This document shows, in pieces, positions 6,261-7,882 of a DNA stretch of 7,882 nucleotides. The number at the start of each line of letters is the position of its first letter. Positions within the stretch are counted from its first letter, which is position 1. This DNA is from Pseudomonadota bacterium. GTDB taxonomy: Bacteria > Pseudomonadota > Alphaproteobacteria > Reyranellales > Reyranellaceae. The notes beneath the pieces were generated by a model that was not told the origin of the DNA, did not search any database, and saw nothing but the letters and a program-made list of their open reading frames with translations. The stretch covers positions 1 to 7,882 of the forward strand of contig JAEZHS010000151.1 in assembly GCA_023436825.1 (NCBI GenBank). Reading direction: 5' to 3'. Position numbers and translations under genes: made by a program.

Positions 6261-7339
6261 AGCTGCGGGAACTCTCGCTCGACGACATCGAAGCGCTCGC
6301 GGTCGGCGCGTGGGTGCTGGGCACCGGTGGCGGCGGCAACCCCTATCTGCCGCTCCTGAACATGCGAGGCCTCTACCGCGACGGTCATCGCGTCCAGCTC
6401 ATGGATGCGGCCGACCTCGCCGACGACGATTGGGTCGGCACCGTCGCCAACATGGGGGCGCCGCTGGTCGGGCAGGAGCGCCTGACCGACAGCCTGACGC
6501 TCGCACGCGCCGTCTCGGCGATGGAGCGTCATATCGGCCGGCGCTTCGCCGCGCTGATGAGCATGGAGATCGGCGGCGCCAACGGTGTGCGGCCGTTCAT
6601 GGCGGCGGCGCATCTCGGGCGCCCGGTCGTCGATTCCGACACAATGGGCCGGGCCTATCCCGAGGCGCAGATGACGTCGGTCGCGGTCGGTGGGCTCGCG
6701 CCCTATCCGCTGACCGCCGTCGACGTGCGCGGCTTCGAGAGCATCGTGCACAAGGTGCCGACGTGGAAATGGACCGAGCGCGTGGCGCGCAAGATCTGCG
6801 TCGAGTACGGCTCGGTCGCCGCGACCTGCCAGCCGCCGCGTACCGGCGCCGAGGTCAAGAAGTGGGGCATCCACGGCACCACCACCAAGGCGATCGCCAT
6901 CGGCCAGGCCGTCCGCGAGGCGCAACGCAGGCACGAGGACCCGATTGCCGCCATCCTGTCGGTCGAGCCGGGCAAGCTTTTGTACAAGGGCAAAGTGATG
7001 GACGTGGCGCGCCGCGCCACCGAGGGCTTCTTGCGCGGCGTGCTTCGGTTGGACGGGCTCGACGACTGGCGCGGTTCGGCCATGACCATCAATTTCCAGA
7101 ACGAGTGGATCGTGGCTTGGCGGGACGACAAGCCGCTCGCCATGACGCCCGACTTGATCTGCGTGCTCGATTCGGTATCGGGCGAGGCGGTCGGCAGCGA
7201 AACCGTTCGTTACGGCCAGCGCGTCACGGTGATCGCCCTGCCGCCGCCCGCCGTTTTCCTTTCGCCGCGCGGCCTCGACCATGTCGGTCCGCGCGCCTTC
7301 GGCTATGACATCGAGTTCAGGAGCGTGTTCGACGCATGA
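6257..7339 (+). CDS. DUF917 family protein, copy 2 (tandem paralogue)
   Basis: A 360-residue protein that aligns without gaps to copy 1 over almost its whole length, with about 81 differences in 359 positions (roughly 77% identity, counted by hand). The same landmarks occur at the same residue numbers: VLGTGGGG (20-27), EIGGAN (104-109), RPVVDSD (122-128), KKWGIHGTTTKAIAIG (201-216) and ICVLDSVSGEAVG. Differences cluster in residues 41-120 and 240-295, so substrate-facing or interface surfaces may have diverged. The start is GTG at 6257, inside the stop region of copy 1 (GTGA overlap), with only a weak AAGAG upstream, so its translation is probably coupled. Its frame also stays open upstream through copy 1 to 5171, but that stretch has no family similarity and is a GC-rich shadow. 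The stop overlaps the hydantoinase start (ATGA). The two copies may form a heteromer or act on different substrates (inference). Confidence 0.9.
   Translation: MKLRELSLDDIEALAVGAWVLGTGGGGNPYLPLLNMRGLYRDGHRVQLMDAADLADDDWVGTVANMGAPLVGQERLTDSLTLARAVSAMERHIGRRFAALMSMEIGGANGVRPFMAAAHLGRPVVDSDTMGRAYPEAQMTSVAVGGLAPYPLTAVDVRGFESIVHKVPTWKWTERVARKICVEYGSVAATCQPPRTGAEVKKWGIHGTTTKAIAIGQAVREAQRRHEDPIAAILSVEPGKLLYKGKVMDVARRATEGFLRGVLRLDGLDDWRGSAMTINFQNEWIVAWRDDKPLAMTPDLICVLDSVSGEAVGSETVRYGQRVTVIALPPPAVFLSPRGLDHVGPRAFGYDIEFRSVFDA
6842..6903 (+). repeat. 62-bp exact direct repeat, copy 2
   Basis: Second copy of the exact 62-bp repeat, in the downstream DUF917 gene. It stems from the tandem duplication and is long enough to serve as a recombination tract between the copies. 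Confidence 0.85.
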
Positions 7340-7882
7340 GACGCATTGGCATTGACGTGGGCGGCACCAACACCGACGCCGTCCTGATCGAGGAAGGCAA
7401 GGTGGTGCGCGCCGTGAAGGCGCCGACCAGCGAGGACGTCACCACGGGCATCCTCGATTCGCTGAAGAGCCTCGGCTCGACCGGCGTGCTGGCGGGCAAG
7501 CGCATCGACGGCGTGATGATCGGCACCACGCACTTCATCAACGCCGTGGTCCAGCGCCGGCACCTGACCAGGGTCGCGGCGCTGCGGCTCGGCATGCCGG
7601 CTTCGGCCTCGCTGCCGCCGTTCTGCGACTGGCCGGAGGACCTGGCCGCGCTGGTGCGCGGCGGCGTGTGGATGGTGGAAGGCGGCCACGAGTATGACGG
7701 CCGGCCATTCATGCCGCTCGACGAGGCCGCCGTCATCCGCGCGGCAGGTGAGATGAAGGCCAAGGGCCTGAAGTCGGTCGCCATTTCCTCGATCTTCTCG
7801 CCGCTCGATCCCAGCCACGAGAGGCGCGCGGCCGAGCTGGTCGCGGCAGGCCTGCCCGATGCCGTCATCACCTGCTCGTCCG
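7336..7882 (+). CDS. hyuA: Hydantoinase A/5-oxoprolinase family protein, N-terminal part
   Basis: The first 182 codons of a hydantoinase/oxoprolinase subunit, a family that hydrolyses cyclic amides such as hydantoins, N-methylhydantoin or 5-oxoproline, usually at the cost of ATP; the gene continues beyond the window. The N-terminal Hydant_A_N domain is clear: IGIDVGGTNTDAVLIE (4-19, actin-like ATPase phosphate loop), the K/P-T-S-E-D segment (28-34), IGTTHFINAVVQRR (62-75) and VAISSIFSPLDPSHERRAAEL (148-168). The ATG overlaps the stop of DUF917 copy 2 by 4 bases, with AGGAG (7319-7323) 12 bases upstream. A full HyuA would need about 350-500 more residues, and a HyuB partner is often next; neither can be checked here. 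The substrate is unknown; the DUF917 neighbours favour a hydantoin or thiohydantoin-like ring. The symbol is at family level only. Confidence 0.92.
   Translation, partial: MRRIGIDVGGTNTDAVLIEEGKVVRAVKAPTSEDVTTGILDSLKSLGSTGVLAGKRIDGVMIGTTHFINAVVQRRHLTRVAALRLGMPASASLPPFCDWPEDLAALVRGGVWMVEGGHEYDGRPFMPLDEAAVIRAAGEMKAKGLKSVAISSIFSPLDPSHERRAAELVAAGLPDAVITCSS

Noticed and set aside
6227..7282. A 351-codon minus-strand open frame, and similar minus-strand frames at 4479-5177, 5664-6206 and 7303-7818
   Set aside because: All are antisense to well-supported plus-strand genes and show no domain motifs; several begin with the same antisense peptides because they mirror the DUF917 repeat.

Overview
The window is a very GC-rich (strongly G/C-ending codons), densely packed bacterial catabolic locus, most likely from an alphaproteobacterium of a soil or plant-associated type. 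That placement rests on composition and gene content only. It has two divergent gene sets around a 138-base regulatory gap (4332-4469). Both sets run off the window, so the first and last genes are partial.

Left arm, minus strand, reading from 4331 down to 1: a small dimeric alpha/beta-barrel protein (REDY/HapK-like), a luciferase-like (LLM class) flavin/F420 oxidoreductase, and the three subunits of a xanthine dehydrogenase-type molybdenum hydroxylase in the order FAD subunit, [2Fe-2S] subunit, molybdopterin subunit. Gaps are 7 and 2 bases, then two 4-base ATGA overlaps, so this is almost certainly one operon.

Right arm, plus strand from 4470 to 7882: a flavin reductase-like FMN protein, two tandem paralogous DUF917 proteins (family now labelled S-methyl thiohydantoin desulfurase in Pfam, about 77% identical to each other), and the N-terminal part of a hydantoinase A/oxoprolinase family ATPase. 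The last three are joined by GTGA and ATGA overlaps.

The combination (molybdenum hydroxylase, LLM oxidoreductase, flavin reductase, DUF917 pair and ATP-dependent hydantoinase) points to oxidative attack on a nitrogen heterocycle followed by ring opening of a hydantoin-like or S-substituted thiohydantoin intermediate. The substrate cannot be read from the sequence. The intergenic gap holds a clear 19-bp inverted repeat (4367-4385), a degenerate copy exactly 20 bp further on (4387-4405) and a weaker third copy (4418-4436) over a good minus-strand -35 box. This looks like an operator array for a regulator encoded outside the window.

No RNA genes, mobile elements or CRISPR arrays were seen, and no gene-free stretch exceeds 138 bases.
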